Positions 5,989-6,830 of a DNA stretch of 6,830 nt are shown here, one piece after another; the first letter of the stretch is position 1; each line of letters begins with the position of its first letter. The notes under the pieces were generated by a model. The model had not been told where the DNA came from. It was given only the letters and a program-made list of their open reading frames with translations, and did no database searches. The position numbers and the translations under genes were made by a program. Source of the DNA: Patescibacteria group bacterium (GTDB lineage Bacteria > Patescibacteriota > Patescibacteriia > GCA-002772895); assembly GCA_018895765.1 (NCBI GenBank), contig JAHINX010000057.1, positions 1 to 6,830 of the forward strand, read 5' to 3'.

Positions 5989-5997
5989 TTATCCACA
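5989..5997 (+). promoter_or_regulatory. Perfect DnaA-box match
   Basis: TTATCCACA occurs 16 bp after the response-regulator stop. Together with the complement at 2996-3004 it is one of two perfect boxes in the window. No cluster of boxes or AT-rich 13-mers is evident, so it is only noted. Confidence 0.4.
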
Positions 5998-6142
5998 GTT
6001 TCTTTTGTCCGAAATAATCGCAATACAAAAAAATTACTTTTATTTTTACTTTTTATAAAAACCCTCTTAAAATGCGGTTTTTTGTGTTTTTACCGCAAAA
6101 TAACAGTATAAAAACTTTATCTTTTCTTCATCTTTATTTATT
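5998..6142. other. AT-rich intergenic stretch with one hairpin
   Basis: No gene is seen. TGCGGT (6073-6078) pairs with ACCGCA (6092-6097) around a T-rich 13-nt loop. It could weakly end response-regulator transcription, but no U-tract follows the stem. The remainder is A/T runs. Confidence 0.4.
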
Positions 6143-6148
6143 TATAAT
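6143..6148 (+). promoter_or_regulatory. -10 box of candidate antisense RNA
   Basis: Consensus TATAAT, with G6155-G6157 about 7 nt beyond it as likely start. The -35 region (about 6119-6125) is poor, so confidence is limited; the box is supported mainly by the matching terminator downstream. Confidence 0.4.
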
Positions 6149-6200
6149 AGTATTGGGTGAGGCGCAAAATCGCTTCATCAAATGGGGTGCAGATAAATTG

Positions 6201-6230
6201 GCAGATGCGTATCTTCCAATCACTTTCCAA
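6201..6230 (-). repeat. Copy 2 of shared motif, in antisense loop
   Basis: The minus strand reads TTGGAAAGTGATTG then GAAGATACGCATCT. It is the only copy without a TATAAT box at the right distance upstream. It lies instead in the loop of a plus-strand hairpin. Confidence 0.85.
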
Positions 6231-6296
6231 AAATTCTGCGCCCCGATTGATGAATGAGTGATTAAAGAGCCAATGTTTAACAATCTTTAAAAGCAT

Positions 6297-6328
6297 AAAC
6301 GTCAAAATTTCTACTTTGGCGTTTTTTT
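6297..6328 (+). terminator. Intrinsic terminator (plus strand)
   Basis: AAACGTCAAA (6297-6306) pairs with TTTGGCGTTT (6315-6324) with one G-U, around an 8-nt loop. T6322-T6328 form the U-tract. It lies over 320 nt past the response regulator, which suggests a separate short transcript ends here. Confidence 0.85.
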
Positions 6329-6409
6329 ATCCTTGGATTGTGAAATGTGATTTATTGCAGGAACGGGTTTTAAGTCTATCCCTACCGAGATATACCCATA
6401 ATAATATAC

Positions 6410-6439
6410 TTTACAATTCAAAACAATAAATGCTATAAT
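6410..6439 (+). promoter_or_regulatory. Sigma-70-type promoter before small-protein gene
   Basis: TTTACA (6410-6415, one mismatch to TTGACA), 18-bp spacer, TATAAT (6434-6439). Predicted start at G6447, the first base of GGAAAGTGATTG. Confidence 0.7.
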
Positions 6440-6444
6440 AATAA

Positions 6445-6472
6445 TTGGAAAGTGATTGAAAGGTGCGCATCT
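6445..6472 (+). repeat. Copy 3 of shared motif, at predicted transcript start
   Basis: TTGGAAAGTGATTG followed by AAAGGTGCGCATCTT. Part of it, AAAGGTGCGCATCTTT, is a near-palindrome centred on TGCGCA. The motif occupies almost the whole predicted 5' leader of the small gene and includes its only ribosome-site-like word (AAAGG, 6459-6463). Confidence 0.85.
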
Positions 6473-6478
6473 TTTAAA

Positions 6479-6670
6479 ATGTTTTTGTTTGGCAAAAACA
6501 CAGCCAATTTACTGCGACAGGTCGAACCCAGCTTAAAAAAGTTCTTATATAATTTAAAAAATATGAATAAACTTCTAAAAAAGGTATTGACCAGCAAAAA
6601 AACAAGAAATGCCGCCAAACTATCCGCTTTTTTGGCATCAGTGGGCATAATGAATCCGTGGTTCAATTAA
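6479..6670 (+). CDS. Small basic protein of unknown function
   Basis: Not recognised. From ATG 6479 it encodes 63 aa, Lys/Leu/Asn-rich and strongly basic (MFLFGKNTANLLRQ..., ...SVGIMNPWFN). It has an amphipathic-looking middle (FLYNLKNMNKLLKKVLTSKK) and a mildly hydrophobic segment (AAKLSAFLASVGI). GTG 6452 in the same frame would add nine residues and sit only 5 nt after the predicted transcript start. ATG 6562 would give 35 aa. AAAGG lies 15 nt before ATG 6479, further than usual. It is supported as a unit by a good promoter (6410-6439) and a terminator (6696-6725). The predicted leader is the sequence complementary to the candidate antisense RNA upstream, so antisense control of translation is plausible. 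It could also be a non-functional frame inside an RNA. Confidence 0.45.
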   Translation: MFLFGKNTANLLRQVEPSLKKFLYNLKNMNKLLKKVLTSKKTRNAAKLSAFLASVGIMNPWFN

Positions 6671-6695
6671 AATAAAAAATAGGTTTATTTTTTTA

Positions 6696-6725
6696 CTTCC
6701 TCCTTGACAGAAAGGAGGAAGTTTT
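6696..6725 (+). terminator. Intrinsic terminator overlapping the next promoter
   Basis: CTTCCTCCTT (6696-6705) pairs perfectly with AAGGAGGAAG (6712-6721) around a 6-nt loop, followed by TTTT. It closes the small gene ending at 6670. Confidence 0.8.
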
Positions 6726-6732
6726 ATATAAT
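6704..6732 (+). promoter_or_regulatory. Perfect consensus promoter
   Basis: TTGACA (6704-6709), 17-bp spacer, TATAAT (6727-6732), an exact sigma-70 consensus. The -35 begins in the last stem bases of the preceding terminator and runs through its loop, and the -10 begins just after its T-tract. The predicted start near 6739-6740 leaves a leader of only about 10 nt before ATG 6749. Confidence 0.85.
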
Positions 6733-6748
6733 ACAAAAAAACAAAAAT

Positions 6749-6830
6749 ATGGCTAAAGCGATTTTAGGCGCGCTAAAATTCGCGTTTTTAAACATTCTCA
6801 ATAAAGCCAAAAACTTAGGTTTATATTTGC
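6749..6830 (+). CDS. Start of a small protein, cut by window end
   Basis: Not recognised. ATG 6749 opens a frame of 27 codons that is still open at the window edge (MAKAILGALKFAFLN, then ILNKAKNLGLYL). It is hydrophobic and basic, with an amphipathic-helix look. No Shine-Dalgarno site is visible; the very short A-rich leader after a perfect promoter suggests near-leaderless translation. Its function and full length are unknown. Confidence 0.5.
   Translation, partial: MAKAILGALKFAFLNILNKAKNLGLYL

Larger units (their letters stand above)
6155..6328 (+). ncRNA. Candidate 174-nt structured antisense RNA
   Basis: Inferred from a -10 box (6143-6148), an intrinsic terminator (6297-6328) and internal structure. 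A 5' hairpin (6160-6164 with 6171-6175) is followed by a long stem, 6176-6192 with 6236-6252. That stem has 17 positions, two G-U pairs and one A-A mismatch, and extends outward by two A-U pairs. Its 43-nt apical loop contains CAATCACTTTCC, the exact complement of GGAAAGTGATTG at the predicted 5' ends of the transcripts near 3153 and 6447. With the 6447 transcript, pairing continues through the GCGCATCT block with only one mismatch. This suggests a trans-acting (or nearby cis-acting) regulator of those transcripts. Two overlapping frames are open here (34 codons from GTG 6158, and the tail of a frame ending 6257), so a small protein cannot be excluded. Confidence 0.45.

Noticed and set aside
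6072..6257. 61-aa plus-strand frame over the antisense RNA
   Set aside because: It starts upstream of the -10 box, has no ribosome site and no recognisable domain. The strong hairpin structure explains the region better, though a small protein is not fully excluded.

Overview
The window looks like a piece of an AT-rich bacterial genome of the Candidate Phyla Radiation (Patescibacteria, probably Parcubacteria-like). This is inference from several traits: a secreted protein opening with the 'NYQGRL' head and 'SGTIYA'-type repeats common in those genomes, weak or absent Shine-Dalgarno sites for most genes, small genes, and long intergenic stretches full of hairpins and low-complexity repeats. 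UGA and UAG act as stops and Trp is UGG, so the standard code fits. No 16S rRNA or other decisive phylogenetic marker is present.

Layout from left to right. Positions 1-263 hold three tandem 67-bp hairpin repeats and a TGACTTT-rich tail. On the minus strand, 264-2570 encodes a large secreted surface protein with an internal peptidase S74 (intramolecular chaperone) domain. Positions 2571-3516 have no protein gene. They hold a nested palindromic element, several hairpins, a perfect DnaA box, and a candidate 128-nt minus-strand RNA bounded by an extended -10 promoter and an intrinsic terminator. Positions 3517-3907 are the wreck of a polyprenyl (geranylgeranyl-type) diphosphate synthase: its N- and C-terminal ends survive in three frames, but the catalytic middle is gone. 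Next is a class II HMG-CoA reductase (4024-5178) with its catalytic residues present but without the usual C-terminal flap domain. The two genes read as the remains of an isoprenoid cluster. An orphan OmpR-type response regulator follows (5311-5973).

The right end (5974-6830) is the most unusual part. A 14-nt sequence, TTGGAAAGTGATTG, occurs three times in the window. In two copies (minus strand near 3153, plus strand near 6447) it sits at the same distance from a TATAAT box, so it should form the first bases of two transcripts. The third copy is in antisense orientation, in the apical loop of a long hairpin inside a candidate 174-nt RNA (6155-6328) with its own -10 box and terminator. The simplest reading is a small antisense RNA that can pair with the 5' ends of two other transcripts, one coding for a small basic protein (6479-6670) and one apparently non-coding. 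This is a hypothesis from sequence alone. The window ends inside another small reading frame (from 6749) driven by a perfect TTGACA-N17-TATAAT promoter that overlaps the preceding terminator.
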